Source of the DNA: Azorhizobium sp965227945
GTDB lineage: Bacteria; Pseudomonadota; Alphaproteobacteria; Rhizobiales; Xanthobacteraceae
Assembly (NCBI GenBank): GCA_965227945.1
Contig: CBDDGQ010000005.1
Span: 1,364,001-1,428,000 of the forward strand
Length of the DNA: 64,000 bases
Direction: 5' to 3'
In this document: piece by piece, positions 1 through 11,428 of the stretch
How the letters are laid out: each line of letters opens with the position of its first letter
Position numbering within the stretch: position 1 is the stretch's first letter
Program-made: the position numbers and the translations under genes
The notes under the pieces: model-generated
What the model was told of the DNA's origin: nothing
Seen by the model: the letters and a program-made list of their open reading frames with translations, nothing else
Databases searched by the model: none

Positions 1-1
1 C

Positions 2-1078
2 ATCGGCGCCTCCGAATTTCTCGGCATGCGCACCCTCACGGTGTCGATTTACACCACCTGGGTGAATCGCTCGAACCTGCCCGGTGCGGCGCAGATCGCC
101 TTGGTCATGCTGTTGCTGGTGTTGGGGCTCATCGTTGCCGAACGGGCGGCCCGACGCGCCCGACGCTTCGTCGCCACCGGCTCCGCCCGGCCGCAGGTAC
201 CGCTGCGGCTCACCGGACCCGCTGCGATGGGCGCCATCGCGCTGTGTGCCGTGCCGGTGGCGCTGGGCTTCGGCGTCCCCGTGGTGCACCTGATCGGCGC
301 CGCGGTGCAGCGCATTCAGTTTTCCGGGATGCCGGTGACGGTGCTCACCGAGGCGCGCAACAGCGCCCTGCTCGCGCTGGCCGGCACTGCGGTGGCGGTG
401 GGCCTCGGTCTGGTGGTGGCGGTGGCCCAGCGGCTCGATCGGGGATCCCTGGCCACCGGCTTCGCGCGCATCGGCAGCCTGGGATATGCGGTGCCGGGCA
501 CCGTGCTGGCCATCGGGCTGCTTACGCCGCTGGCCGGGTTTGACAATCTGGTGGACCAGATGGCCCGGCAGATGGCCGGGGTGTCCACGGGGCTGCTGAT
601 CTCCGGCTCCGGCGGGGCCCTGGTGATCGCTTATGCCATCCGCTTCCTCACCATCCCCATCGGCGGCCTGGAAGCGGGCTATGCCAAGCTCTCCCCGCAC
701 CTCGACATGGCCTCGCGCAGCCTGGGCTGTTCGGCCCCGGCGACGGTGCGGCGCATCCATCTGCCGCTGCTGCGGCCGGCGCTGGCCACAGCGGCGCTGC
801 TGGTGTTCGTGGACGGCATGAAGGAGCTGCCGGCGACATTGCTCCTGCGCCCGCTGGGGGTGGAGACCCTGTCCACCCACATCTATGCGGAAGCGGCGCG
901 CAGCACCTATGAGGATGGGGCGGTGGCCGCCCTCCTCATCGTCCTGGTGGGCCTGGTGCCGGTGATTTTGCTCGCCCGGTTCTCCCGTGGCGCGCGGGCG
1001 CTCGGCTCCTCCACCGGCACGGCCGCATTCGCCGCGCCGGCGCGGCCGGACGCCCTGGACCGCGCGCGGTCGGGGTGA
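2..1078 (+). CDS. Ferric-iron ABC transporter permease (FbpB/AfuB type), 5' end outside window
   Basis: This is the C-terminal part of an inner-membrane permease of the binding-protein-dependent family that imports Fe(3+) or a similar ligand. The frame is open to the first base of the window, so the start lies upstream; an internal ATG at 26 falls inside the conserved stretch RTLTVSIYTTW and is not the start. Several hydrophobic segments are visible. An EAA-type loop follows (YAKLSPHLDMASRSLGCSAP, then RRIHLPLLRP), which is where the ATPase docks. FbpB-type permeases carry two permease units in one chain, and this is the second. The cognate ATPase and binding protein would be expected upstream and are not seen here. 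The exact substrate is inferred from family resemblance only. Confidence 0.8.
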   Translation: MGASEFLGMRTLTVSIYTTWVNRSNLPGAAQIALVMLLLVLGLIVAERAARRARRFVATGSARPQVPLRLTGPAAMGAIALCAVPVALGFGVPVVHLIGAAVQRIQFSGMPVTVLTEARNSALLALAGTAVAVGLGLVVAVAQRLDRGSLATGFARIGSLGYAVPGTVLAIGLLTPLAGFDNLVDQMARQMAGVSTGLLISGSGGALVIAYAIRFLTIPIGGLEAGYAKLSPHLDMASRSLGCSAPATVRRIHLPLLRPALATAALLVFVDGMKELPATLLLRPLGVETLSTHIYAEAARSTYEDGAVAALLIVLVGLVPVILLARFSRGARALGSSTGTAAFAAPARPDALDRARSG

Positions 1079-1150
1079 TCCCGCCAAGGGGTGCGCCAGC
1101 AGGGGCGCGCCAGCGGGATGGCCGACGCGCCCGTCACGGGATCCGGCGGT

Positions 1151-3115
<1,965 letters not shown>

Positions 3116-3378
3116 TACGTCCCTCCCTTGTCGATCACCGCTAGGAACGGTCGATCGATACGCTGAAACTACCCCTCTCCCAGGCCCGTTTCATAGCTCC
3201 TCGCCGGCACTCTGTCAGGCGGGGACAGCCATGAAAGCGACACAGACCCCGATGATTGTCCCGCACTCTTTCATGGGAAGTCCCCAAGAGTCGCCTCAGG
3301 CGGACGCGCTCCGGTTTCCCTAACGCCAGCAGGATTGTACGAACGCTCGTGGTGATCTTCGGTCCTACTGCCCGGCGC

Positions 3379-5265
3379 ATGGCGCTTGTGGTGGCCCTTT
3401 CGGTCGGCTCGCTTGCCGGGCTGTGCCTGATGGTGCTCGCCATTGCCCCGGCGCTGGTGCCGCAGGCGGACCTGCGGCGCGCGGCCTCCGATGCCCTGAG
3501 CCAAAGCTCCGGCCGCGACGTGCAGGTGCTGGGCGACACCACGCTGTCGCTGCTGCCGTTCCCCCGCGTCGTGTTGCAGAAGCTGGCCCTCACCGCGCCG
3601 GGCAATGCCACGCTGGATGCCGATGTGGCGACCGCGCGCCTGCGTTTGCTGCCGTTGCTCATGGGCCGGGTCGAGGTGGCGAGCGTCACCCTCAACCATC
3701 CCACCTTGGTGATGTCTGGCGCGGTGACGGTGCCGCACCTCTCGCTGCTGCCATTTGTGTCGAGCCCGAGCGCGGCGGCGCTGCGAATCGTCAACGGCAC
3801 CATCGCGTGGCGCAATCAATTTGGCCTGACGCAGGAATTGGTGAGCGGCATCGAGGCGCGTCTGGACCATGCCTCCGGCGGCAAAGGCATCAGCGCCACG
3901 GCGGACTTCACCTGGCGCGATGCGCCGGCCAGCGGTCGGCTGGTGATTGCGGACGCGCAGAATTTCCTCAATGGCATCGATAGCGACACCCGGCTCGATC
4001 TGACCAGCAACGGCTCCTGGGTGAAATTCCGCGGCACCGCCGCCGCGGGCGAGTCGCCCGCGGCGGAGGGCGAGATTTCGGCCGACTCGCCCAATCTGCG
4101 CGGGCTTCTGGACTGGGTCGGCACGCCGGCGCCCACCACGGCGGGCTTCGGCCGCTTTTCCTTCGGCGCGCATCTGTCGGCCCATGCCCACGAGATTGCC
4201 CTCACCCCGGCTTATGTGGAGATGGACGGCAACCGCAGCGAAGGCGGGCTGAGCGTCAAGCTGGATGGCGAGCGCCCGCTGGTGGAGGGGACGTTCGCGG
4301 CTGATGCCCTGAATATCACCCCTTATGGCCGCGTCTCTCTTACCGGCGCTGGCGGCCATGAATGGGATCATCGCCGTCTGGATGTCTCACCCTTGCGCAA
4401 GGTGGACCTGGACCTGCGCCTCTCCGCCGGCAGCGTGAAGGCGGAAGACAGTCTGTTCGAGCGTGTGGCCAGCACCGCCGTCCTGCGCGGCGGCCGGCTG
4501 GTGATGGCGATCGGTGAGGCCCAGGCCTGGGGCGGGCTACTGCGGGCTTCCCTGACCCTCGCTCCCGCCGAGGTGGCTGGTGACGGCCTTGCCGTGCGGG
4601 TGGAGATGGAGGGCAGCGGCGTCGCCCTCGAGCGCGCCTTGTCCGATATCGCCGATGTGAAGCGCATCGACGGCACGGGCACCCTCGAAGCCGCCCTCTC
4701 GGGCCGCGGCGCCAGCATGCATGCCATCGCGCAGTCCTTGAGCGGCGTGGTGTCCATGACCGGTGCCAACGGGTCGATCCTGGGCCTCGACATCGCCCAG
4801 GCCCTGCGGCACATCGAGCAGCGCCCGCTGTCCGGCGGCGGAGATCTGCGCGGTGGGCGGACCCCTTACACCACGTTGAAGGCCAAGGCGCGGATCGACA
4901 ATGGTTCGGCTGTGCTGGACGCGGTCTCCATCGAGGGCAAGCAAGTCAAACTGTCGCTGTCCGGCACCGTGTCCGTGGTCCAGCGGGATTTGGACCTGAA
5001 GGGCGAAGCCAGCCTTGTGGCCCCGCTCGCCACCGGTGCCCAGGCGGCGCGGGTGCCGTTCGAACTGCCGTTCATCGTCCAGGGGCCGTGGGATAATGCC
5101 TATGTCATGCCCGATGCGCAGAGCCTGATCCGCCGCTCGGGGGCAGCCCAGCCGCTGCTCGAAGCGGTGCGGAGCCGCGGCGGCGATGCGGCGGTGCGAT
5201 CGGTGATCGAGCAGATGGCCAAGCCCAGCCCCCTGGTGCCCACCGGCACGCGCGCCCCCAACTGA
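3379..5265 (+). CDS. AsmA family protein
   Basis: AsmA-like proteins are inner-membrane-anchored, largely periplasmic proteins linked to outer-membrane assembly and lipid transport between membranes. The first 30 residues form one hydrophobic anchor after an Arg-Arg pair. The typical AsmA start follows (VPQADLRRAASDALSQSSGR, then DTTLSLLPFPRVVLQKL). The C-terminal AsmA_2 portion contains GTGTLEAALSGRG and later LSGTVSVVQRDLDLKG. From the ATG at 3379 the product is 628 aa. An upstream GTG at 3349 would add ten residues and also preserve the anchor; the far-upstream TTG at 3256 looks unlikely. The gene is followed after 13 bases by a convergent acetyltransferase gene. Confidence 0.82.
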   Translation: MALVVALSVGSLAGLCLMVLAIAPALVPQADLRRAASDALSQSSGRDVQVLGDTTLSLLPFPRVVLQKLALTAPGNATLDADVATARLRLLPLLMGRVEVASVTLNHPTLVMSGAVTVPHLSLLPFVSSPSAAALRIVNGTIAWRNQFGLTQELVSGIEARLDHASGGKGISATADFTWRDAPASGRLVIADAQNFLNGIDSDTRLDLTSNGSWVKFRGTAAAGESPAAEGEISADSPNLRGLLDWVGTPAPTTAGFGRFSFGAHLSAHAHEIALTPAYVEMDGNRSEGGLSVKLDGERPLVEGTFAADALNITPYGRVSLTGAGGHEWDHRRLDVSPLRKVDLDLRLSAGSVKAEDSLFERVASTAVLRGGRLVMAIGEAQAWGGLLRASLTLAPAEVAGDGLAVRVEMEGSGVALERALSDIADVKRIDGTGTLEAALSGRGASMHAIAQSLSGVVSMTGANGSILGLDIAQALRHIEQRPLSGGGDLRGGRTPYTTLKAKARIDNGSAVLDAVSIEGKQVKLSLSGTVSVVQRDLDLKGEASLVAPLATGAQAARVPFELPFIVQGPWDNAYVMPDAQSLIRRSGAAQPLLEAVRSRGGDAAVRSVIEQMAKPSPLVPTGTRAPN

Positions 5266-5278
5266 GGCGGCGGCAGAC

Positions 5279-5902
5279 CTACTGGGCCGCCTCGCTCCGC
5301 GACGGCGCTGCCCGCGGCACCATGCGGTCGCCCTTGAGGCGCGCAAACAGCAGGTGGTCTTCCCAAACGCCGTTGATGCACAGGTACTGCCGGGCATAGC
5401 CCTCGCGGACGAAGCCGAGCCGCTCCAGCAGACGGATGGACGGGCGGTTGTTGGTCATGCATGCGGCTTCCACCCGGCGCAGGTGGAGCGTGTCATATGC
5501 CAGCGGCAGCATGGCGGCCACGCCGGCGCTCATATAGCCCTGCCCCGCATAGCGCGCGCCCATCCAATAGCCCAGGCTCGCCGCCTGACAAACGCCCCGC
5601 CGGATGTTGGACAATGTGAGACCGCCCACCAAGGCATCGTCGTCACTGCGGAACAGGAACAGCGGATAGGCCTCGTCCGCCACCATGTCGCGGGCGTAGC
5701 GCCGCATCCGGCGCCGGAAAGCTCCGCGCGACAGGTCATCCGCCGGCCACGCCGGCTCCCAGGGGGTGAGAAAGGCGCGGCTTTCCGAGCGCAGCTCCCG
5801 CCATTCGGGAAAGTCGTTGGCCTGCGGCACGCGCAGATACACGCCCTCCCCCGCAATAACCGGGAGCTGATCCGACGGGAACACCGACCGCAGCAACCAC
5901 AT
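5279..5902 (-). CDS. GNAT family N-acetyltransferase (RimJ/RimL-like)
   Basis: A 207-residue acetyl-CoA-dependent N-acetyltransferase of the RimJ/RimL type, which acetylates N-terminal amines of proteins or small molecules. Visible family features are the opening GVYLRVPQANDFPEWRELR, the strand LVGGLTLSNIRRG, the acetyl-CoA loop region YWMGARYAGQGYMSAGV, and the ending ERLGFVREGYARQYLCINGV with DHLLFARL. The start at 5902 (MWLLRSVFP) was chosen because the longer frame up to 5983 adds a low-complexity segment unlike the family. It lies just downstream of the M16 peptidase gene (about 110 bases) on the same strand and may be its operon partner. The substrate is not predictable. Confidence 0.82.
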   Translation of the reverse strand: MWLLRSVFPSDQLPVIAGEGVYLRVPQANDFPEWRELRSESRAFLTPWEPAWPADDLSRGAFRRRMRRYARDMVADEAYPLFLFRSDDDALVGGLTLSNIRRGVCQAASLGYWMGARYAGQGYMSAGVAAMLPLAYDTLHLRRVEAACMTNNRPSIRLLERLGFVREGYARQYLCINGVWEDHLLFARLKGDRMVPRAAPSRSEAAQ

Positions 5903-6013
5903 GATCCGATCCGCGACACATCCCCCGCCCGCGTCGCCGCGGGCATCCGCAGCACACCGCACCGAACGGGGCCCTTCAAGCACTCTTGCGACCTTGGTCC
6001 CTCAGCGTCGGGA

Positions 6014-7294
6014 TCAGAGCACCTGCAAACGTTCCACCACCCGCGCCGCCGGTTCAAGCCCCTTGCCGGGGCCGATGGCCGACAAGGTGGGGCGTCCGCC
6101 GGCCACCAGATCCCGCGCCGCCTGCTGCACCGCCTCCACCGTCACCCCATCGACCTTGGCGACGATCTCGTCCACCGGGATCACCCGGTTAAACGCCAGG
6201 ATCTGCCGCGCCACCTGGTCGGCCCGGGCGCCGGAGCTTTCCAGCGCCGCCAGCAGTCCCACCTTCATCTGCGCCTTGGCGCGGGCCAGCTCGGTTTCCG
6301 TGACGGTCTCGCCCACAGCCATGAGCTGGTCGATAACGACATTGGTCAGTTCGCCCACATCGCCGGTGTCGGTGCCGGCATAAATGGCGAACAGCCCGGT
6401 ATCCGCATAGGCCCAGTGGAAGGAATAGATGGAATAGCAGAGCCCGCGCTCTTCTCGCACTTCCTGGAACAGGCGCGAGGACATGCCCCCGCCCAGGATG
6501 TTCGAGAGCACCTGCAGCGCATGATATTGCGGATGCCGGAAGGAACGCCCCTCCAGCCCCAGCACCACATGCACCTGTTCCAGGTCGCGGGGGGTGAGAA
6601 TGGTGCCGCCGCCATAGGTGGCCTGCGGGGTGGCAGCTTTCGGGGACGCACCGATGGAGGTCAGGCGGCCACTGGCCTCCGCCACCAGCCGGCCGTGGTC
6701 GACCGCGCCGGCTGCCGACACCACCATGCGCGGACCGCGATAGGTCCGCCCCAGATAGGCGCCGAGGCCGGCGGGATCAAAGCTGCGGACGGTGTCCGGC
6801 GTGCCGAGAATGGACCGGCCCACCGCCTGGCCGGGGAATGCCCGCTCCTGGAACAGGTCGAACACCAGATCGTCGGGCGTATCCATCACCGCGCCGATTT
6901 CCTGCACGATGACGTTCTTTTCCCGCGCCAGTTCCTCCGGCGCGAACGCCGGCTCGGTGAGGATATCGGACAGGATGTCGAGGCCCAGGCCGAGGTCCTG
7001 CCCCAGCACGCGGACGTTGTAGGAGGTCTGCTCCACCGAGGTGGCGGCATTGATGTCGCCGCCCACCTGCTCGATTTCCTCGGCAATGCGCCGGGCCGAG
7101 CGCCGGCGGGTGCCCTTGAACGCCATATGTTCGAGGAGATGGGAAATGCCGTGCTCGTGCTCGCCTTCGTCGCGGGCGCCCGCCCCCACCCAGATGCCTA
7201 GCGAGACCGTGCCGAGATGCGGCATGGAATCGGAGACCACGGTGATGCCGTTGTCGAGGGTGGTCAGCTTGACGCTGCTCGGGACCTCGCTCAT
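6014..7294 (-). CDS. M16 family zinc metallopeptidase (mitochondrial processing peptidase-like)
   Basis: A 426-residue zinc protease of the pitrilysin/M16B class, the bacterial relatives of mitochondrial processing peptidase beta. The inverted zinc motif HxxEH is present as H52-L-L-E-H56 (GISHLLEHMAFKGT). The third ligand region follows about 75 residues later in LAREKNVIVQEIG. The C-terminal half shows the usual inactive M16_C domain, including the glycine-rich stretch ILGGGMSSRLFQEVREERGL. Its ATG overlaps the stop codon of threonine synthase (ATGA, 7291-7294), so the two are co-transcribed, an arrangement common in rhizobia. No signal peptide is evident, so cytosolic action is likely. Confidence 0.92.
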   Translation of the reverse strand: MSEVPSSVKLTTLDNGITVVSDSMPHLGTVSLGIWVGAGARDEGEHEHGISHLLEHMAFKGTRRRSARRIAEEIEQVGGDINAATSVEQTSYNVRVLGQDLGLGLDILSDILTEPAFAPEELAREKNVIVQEIGAVMDTPDDLVFDLFQERAFPGQAVGRSILGTPDTVRSFDPAGLGAYLGRTYRGPRMVVSAAGAVDHGRLVAEASGRLTSIGASPKAATPQATYGGGTILTPRDLEQVHVVLGLEGRSFRHPQYHALQVLSNILGGGMSSRLFQEVREERGLCYSIYSFHWAYADTGLFAIYAGTDTGDVGELTNVVIDQLMAVGETVTETELARAKAQMKVGLLAALESSGARADQVARQILAFNRVIPVDEIVAKVDGVTVEAVQQAARDLVAGGRPTLSAIGPGKGLEPAARVVERLQVL

Positions 7295-8703
7295 GCGGCC
7301 GCTCCCGACACGATGCGGGCCCGGGCGGAAATGAAGCTCTCGATGGCGGTCAGGTCATTGGGCAATACGGTGCTGCGCTCCCGTCGGGTGAACAGATCCG
7401 CCAGATGCGGCGGCAGGGTCGGCCGGCGGCCGGTGGCGGCTTCCACCGCGTCGGGGAACTTCGCCGGATGGGCGGTGGAGAGCACCACCTGCGGCACCGC
7501 GCGGGCATGCTCCACCTTGTCCGCAACGGCGAGGGCGACCGCCGTGTGGGGGTCAGCCACATAGTCGGCATCGCGATTCAGGCGCGAGATGGTGGCCATG
7601 GTCTCCGGCTCGTCCGCCCGGCCGGCGGAGAAGTCGCCGGCAATGGCTGCCAAAGCGTTATGCGGCAGGGTGAAGGTGCCGGATTGCGCCAATGAGGCCA
7701 TCAACTGGCGCACCGTGGACGCGTCCCGGTCCAAGGCTTCAAACAACAGCCGTTCGAAGTTGGATGACACCTGAATGTCCATGGACGGCGACGAGGAGGG
7801 CTGCACGCCCTTCACCTCGTAGCGGCCGGTCTCCAAGGTGCGCGCGAGGATGTCATTGACGTTGGTGGCGATGGTCAGATCCCGCACCGGCAGGCCCATG
7901 CGCTTGGCCACCCAGCCAGCGAAGATGTCGCCGAAATTGCCGGTGGGCACCACGAAGGAGACCTCCCGATGGGGCGCGCCCAAAGCCACCGCCGCATAGA
8001 AATAATAGACCACCTGGGCCACGATCCGCGCCCAGTTGATGGAATTCACCCCGGCCAGCGACAGGCGATCGCGGAAGGCCGCATGGTTAAACATGGCCTT
8101 CACATGGGCCTGGCAGTCGTCGAACGTGCCCTCGATGGCCATGGCATGGACATTGGCCCCGCCCACCGTGGTCATCTGCCGGCGCTGCACCTCGGACACC
8201 CGGTTGTGCGGATAGAGGATGAAGACATCCACCGCATCGGTATGCCGAAAAGCCTCGATGGCGGCGCTGCCGGTGTCGCCAGAGGTGGCGCCGACGATGG
8301 TGGCGCGCGCGTTGCGGGCGGACAGCACATGGTCCATGAGCCGCGCCAGCAATTGCATCGCCACGTCCTTGAAGGCGAGCGTCGGACCGTGGAACAGCTC
8401 CAGCAGAAAGCGGTTGGGGCCGATCTGCACCAGCGGCACCGTGGCGGGATGCCGGAAGGCGCGATAGGAATCGGTGATCATCACGTCGAGGGCCGCGGCC
8501 GGGAGCGCGTCGCCCACGAATGGCGTGATGATGGCCCGCGCCACGTCCGCGTAGGATTTGCCGGCCAGGGCCGCGATCTCCGCCGCCGACAGAGTCGGCC
8601 AGGTCTCGGGCACATAGAGCCCGCCATCGCGGGCGAGCCCGGCCAGCAGCGCATCGGCAAACGAAAGAGGCGGCGCCTCACCGCGGGTGGAAACGTAACG
8701 CAA
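7291..8703 (-). CDS. thrC: Threonine synthase
   Basis: PLP-dependent enzyme converting O-phosphohomoserine to L-threonine, the last step of threonine synthesis. Family hallmarks are the start RYVSTRGEAPPLSFADALL, the PLP-lysine region FHGPTLAFKDVAMQLL, the substrate loop GATSGDTGSAAIEA, and PTGNFGDIFAGWVAKRMG. The frame is open to 8766, but the family begins at the residue encoded by TTG 8701-8703, with a GAGG ribosome-binding site five bases upstream. I therefore call a TTG start, giving 470 aa. The gene is translationally coupled to the M16 peptidase through a 4-base ATGA overlap. Confidence 0.94.
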   Translation of the reverse strand: MRYVSTRGEAPPLSFADALLAGLARDGGLYVPETWPTLSAAEIAALAGKSYADVARAIITPFVGDALPAAALDVMITDSYRAFRHPATVPLVQIGPNRFLLELFHGPTLAFKDVAMQLLARLMDHVLSARNARATIVGATSGDTGSAAIEAFRHTDAVDVFILYPHNRVSEVQRRQMTTVGGANVHAMAIEGTFDDCQAHVKAMFNHAAFRDRLSLAGVNSINWARIVAQVVYYFYAAVALGAPHREVSFVVPTGNFGDIFAGWVAKRMGLPVRDLTIATNVNDILARTLETGRYEVKGVQPSSSPSMDIQVSSNFERLLFEALDRDASTVRQLMASLAQSGTFTLPHNALAAIAGDFSAGRADEPETMATISRLNRDADYVADPHTAVALAVADKVEHARAVPQVVLSTAHPAKFPDAVEAATGRRPTLPPHLADLFTRRERSTVLPNDLTAIESFISARARIVSGAAA

Positions 8704-8889
8704 AGGGACCTCACTCTGGCGTGCCGGATCGTGGGTGGCCGCCCTCAACCTAAACCCACCGGCCACAAGGGGAAAGACGCACGCGCCCCAGGGCCAGCCC
8801 GCATGGGGCGTCTTTTAACCGGCAACGCACCGCCACGCCAGCACAGTGCGCGGCGCGGTTTCCCGTTGCCCCGTCCGCCGCGCCGGCCC

Positions 8890-9924
8890 ATGGATGCCGC
8901 TTTGCTGAGCCCTTCGAGTCGCATGCACCCCGGTCGCCTCCTCTTTCTCCCGCTCCGCCTGCTGGCGCGCGCCTGTGCGGCAGTGGGCCGCCACGGATCG
9001 CCGGTGGTGGCCGGCAGCGTCTTTGTCGGTCTGGCCTTCCCGCATCTGGCGGCGTTGGCCAAGCCCCTGATGACGCCCGTGGTCTATGCCCTTCTGGTGA
9101 TGTCCTTCATGCGTACCGACCTGGCACGGCTGCGCGGCGGCCGGCAGTTCGGTCTGGCGCTGGTCGGCCTGGTCTGGATCATGGCCGTCCTGCCTTTGGC
9201 CTTGGGTCTGGCGGTGGGGTACATCCTCCCGCCCGCTGATCCCGACATTCTGCTGGCGCTGGTGATCCAGGTGTCCGCACCGCCCATCATGTCGGCCCCG
9301 GCGTTCGCTTTGCTCATGGGTTTTGATCCGGGCCTGAGCCTCGTGTTGATGGTGGCGGCCATGGTGGTGACCCCGATCACCGCCCCCATCGTCATTGCCG
9401 CCTTCAGCGGCATGACCCTGAGCCTTGATCCGATGGCCCTGGCGCTGCGGCTCGTCCTGGTGCTGCTGGGCACCGCCGCCGTCGGATTCGCGCTCCGCCG
9501 CGTCGCGGGGGCGCCGCGCCTGATCCAGGCGCGCAGCCATCTGGATGGGCTCAACGTCCTGATGCTGCTGGTGCTGGCGGTGGGCTTCATGGACGGCGTG
9601 ACCGCCCATTTCCTGGCCTATCCCGGTGCCGTCCTGGCGATCGGGGCGCTGGCCTTCTCGGTCTCGTTCGGCGCTTTGGCGGTCACGGCCCTGCTCTTCC
9701 GGATGCTGACCGACGAGGGACAGGCCCTGATGCTGGGCTTCGCCGCCGGGCACCGGAACATGCTGGTGCTGATCGCCGCGGCCGGCGGCGTGATCCCTGA
9801 CGGCAGCTGGCTCTATGTGGGTCTGGCGCAATTCCCCATCTATATGCTGCCCTATCTGCTGCGGCCCCTGGCGTTGCGGATCCGGCGCCGAGCGGCGGTC
9901 GCACCGGGCGCGCCGCAGCCTTAG
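8890..9924 (+). CDS. Bile acid:sodium symporter family-like membrane transporter
   Basis: A 344-residue polytopic inner-membrane protein with about nine or ten hydrophobic segments. The layout resembles the BASS/SBF fold: an early segment PLMTPVVYALLVMSF, a middle segment QVSAPPIMSAPAFALLMGFDPG with small residues that could form a crossover, and a late GFAAGHRNMLVLIAAAGG. Members carry organic anions, often with sodium; this substrate is unknown. The ATG at 8890 is used; an ATG at 8923 (MHPGRLLF) is an alternative. A much longer in-frame extension upstream runs antisense through thrC and is rejected. It is divergent from thrC with a 186-base gap. Confidence 0.7.
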   Translation: MDAALLSPSSRMHPGRLLFLPLRLLARACAAVGRHGSPVVAGSVFVGLAFPHLAALAKPLMTPVVYALLVMSFMRTDLARLRGGRQFGLALVGLVWIMAVLPLALGLAVGYILPPADPDILLALVIQVSAPPIMSAPAFALLMGFDPGLSLVLMVAAMVVTPITAPIVIAAFSGMTLSLDPMALALRLVLVLLGTAAVGFALRRVAGAPRLIQARSHLDGLNVLMLLVLAVGFMDGVTAHFLAYPGAVLAIGALAFSVSFGALAVTALLFRMLTDEGQALMLGFAAGHRNMLVLIAAAGGVIPDGSWLYVGLAQFPIYMLPYLLRPLALRIRRRAAVAPGAPQP

Positions 9925-10035
9925 CCATGCGTCGCGCCCGGTGCTGGCGCGAACCGCAAGCGCGGCTGGCACCTATCCCGCCGCGCGCCGATCTGTTAGA
10001 GCGCTGGCTTTAACGAGAGGCGCGCGAGCCAAGCG

Positions 10036-11343
10036 ATGATCCCCCGCTACAGCCGGCCCGAGATGGCCGCCATCTGGTCCCCCGAGACCCGTTTCCGCAT
10101 CTGGTTCGAAATCGAGGCCCATGCGGCCGACGCCATGGCGGAATTGGGCATCGTCCCCAAGGAAGCCGCGGCCAAGATCTGGGAAAAGGGCAGCGCCGCG
10201 ACCTTCGACGTGGAGCGCATCGACGCCATCGAGCGCGAAGTGAAGCACGACGTCATCGCCTTCCTGACCCATCTGTCCGAGATCGTCGGGCCCGAGGCGC
10301 GCTTCGTGCATCAGGGCATGACCTCCTCCGACGTGCTGGACACCTGCCTCGCAGTGCAACTGACCCGCGCGGCGGATCTGCTCATCGCTGACGTGGATCA
10401 TCTGCTGGCGGTGCTGGAGCGCCGGGCGTTCGAGCACAAATGGACCCCGACCGTCGGGCGCTCCCATGGCATCCATGCGGAGCCCACCACCTTCGGCATC
10501 AAGCTGGCCATCGCTTATGCCGAGTTCGAGCGCGCCCGCTCGCGCCTGGTGGATGCCCGAGCGGAAGTCGCCACCTGCGCCATCTCCGGCGCGGTGGGCA
10601 CCTATGCCCATATCGACCCGCGGGTGGAAGAATATGTGGCCGAGAAGATGGGCCTGCGGGTGGAGACCGTCTCCACCCAGGTGATCCCCCGCGATCGCCA
10701 CGCCATGTATTTCGCCACCTTGGGCGTGGTGGCCTCCTCCATGGAGCGCCTCGCCACCGAGATCCGCCACTTGCAGCGCACCGAAGTCCTTGAGGCGGAG
10801 GAGTATTTCTCCGAGGCCCAGAAGGGCTCCTCGGCCATGCCGCACAAGCGCAACCCGGTGCTCACCGAAAACATCACGGGCCTTGCCCGCATGGTGCGCG
10901 GCTATGTGACCCCGGCGCTGGAGAATGTGGCGCTGTGGCACGAGCGGGACATCTCCCACTCCTCCGTGGAGCGCATGATCGGCCCCGACGCCACCGTGAC
11001 CCTGGACTTCGCGCTGATGCGCATGGCCGGCGTGATCGACAAACTCGTGATCCACACCGACAACATGCAGAAGAACATGGATAAGCTCGGCGGGCTGATC
11101 CATTCCCAACGCGTGCTGCTGGCCCTGACCCAGAAGGGCGCCAGCCGCGAGGACAGCTATCGGCTGGTGCAGCGCAACGCCATGCGGGTGTGGCGCGGCG
11201 AAGGCGATTTCCGCGCCTTCCTGCTGGCGGATGACGAGGTGCGCAAGTTCCTCTCGGAAGAGGACATCAACGAGAAGTTCGACCTCGGCTACCATTTCAA
11301 GCACGCCGACACGATCTTCCGCCGGGTGTTCGGGCGCGCGTGA
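10036..11343 (+). CDS. purB: Adenylosuccinate lyase
   Basis: Fumarase/aspartase-superfamily enzyme acting twice in purine synthesis: SAICAR to AICAR plus fumarate, and adenylosuccinate to AMP plus fumarate. It has 435 residues, the usual length of the short bacterial form. The superfamily signature SSAMPHKRNP is present near residue 270. The start MIPRYSRPEMAAIWSPE is typical, and HQGMTSSDVLDT and VGRSHGIHAEPTTFG hold substrate-binding residues. It stands alone, but the rest of the purine pathway lies 1.6-7.5 kb downstream on the other strand. A strong terminator follows the stop. Confidence 0.96.
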   Translation: MIPRYSRPEMAAIWSPETRFRIWFEIEAHAADAMAELGIVPKEAAAKIWEKGSAATFDVERIDAIEREVKHDVIAFLTHLSEIVGPEARFVHQGMTSSDVLDTCLAVQLTRAADLLIADVDHLLAVLERRAFEHKWTPTVGRSHGIHAEPTTFGIKLAIAYAEFERARSRLVDARAEVATCAISGAVGTYAHIDPRVEEYVAEKMGLRVETVSTQVIPRDRHAMYFATLGVVASSMERLATEIRHLQRTEVLEAEEYFSEAQKGSSAMPHKRNPVLTENITGLARMVRGYVTPALENVALWHERDISHSSVERMIGPDATVTLDFALMRMAGVIDKLVIHTDNMQKNMDKLGGLIHSQRVLLALTQKGASREDSYRLVQRNAMRVWRGEGDFRAFLLADDEVRKFLSEEDINEKFDLGYHFKHADTIFRRVFGRA

Positions 11344-11364
11344 CCCGGTCTTCAACCTGACATG

Positions 11365-11393
11365 AAAATGCCCGGGCGAGCCCGGGCATTTTT
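11365..11393. terminator. Bidirectional intrinsic terminator between purB and grxD
   Basis: A 12-bp perfect stem (AAAATGCCCGGG with its complement) closes a CGAG tetraloop and runs into T5 on the plus strand. The A4 at its left end gives a T-tract on the minus strand. It lies in the 85-base gap between convergent purB and grxD and can stop transcription from both sides. Confidence 0.9.
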
Positions 11394-11428
11394 GTTTCTG
11401 CGGGCGATCAGCCGGACCGGCTGCAGCC

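Noticed and set aside
5354..7201. 615-codon plus-strand frame opposite the acetyltransferase and M16 peptidase
   Set aside because: It is antisense to two confidently identified proteins and crosses the gap between them.
7969..8889. 307-codon N-terminal extension of the bile-acid-symporter-like gene
   Set aside because: It is antisense to thrC and not hydrophobic; the transporter starts at 8890 or 8923.
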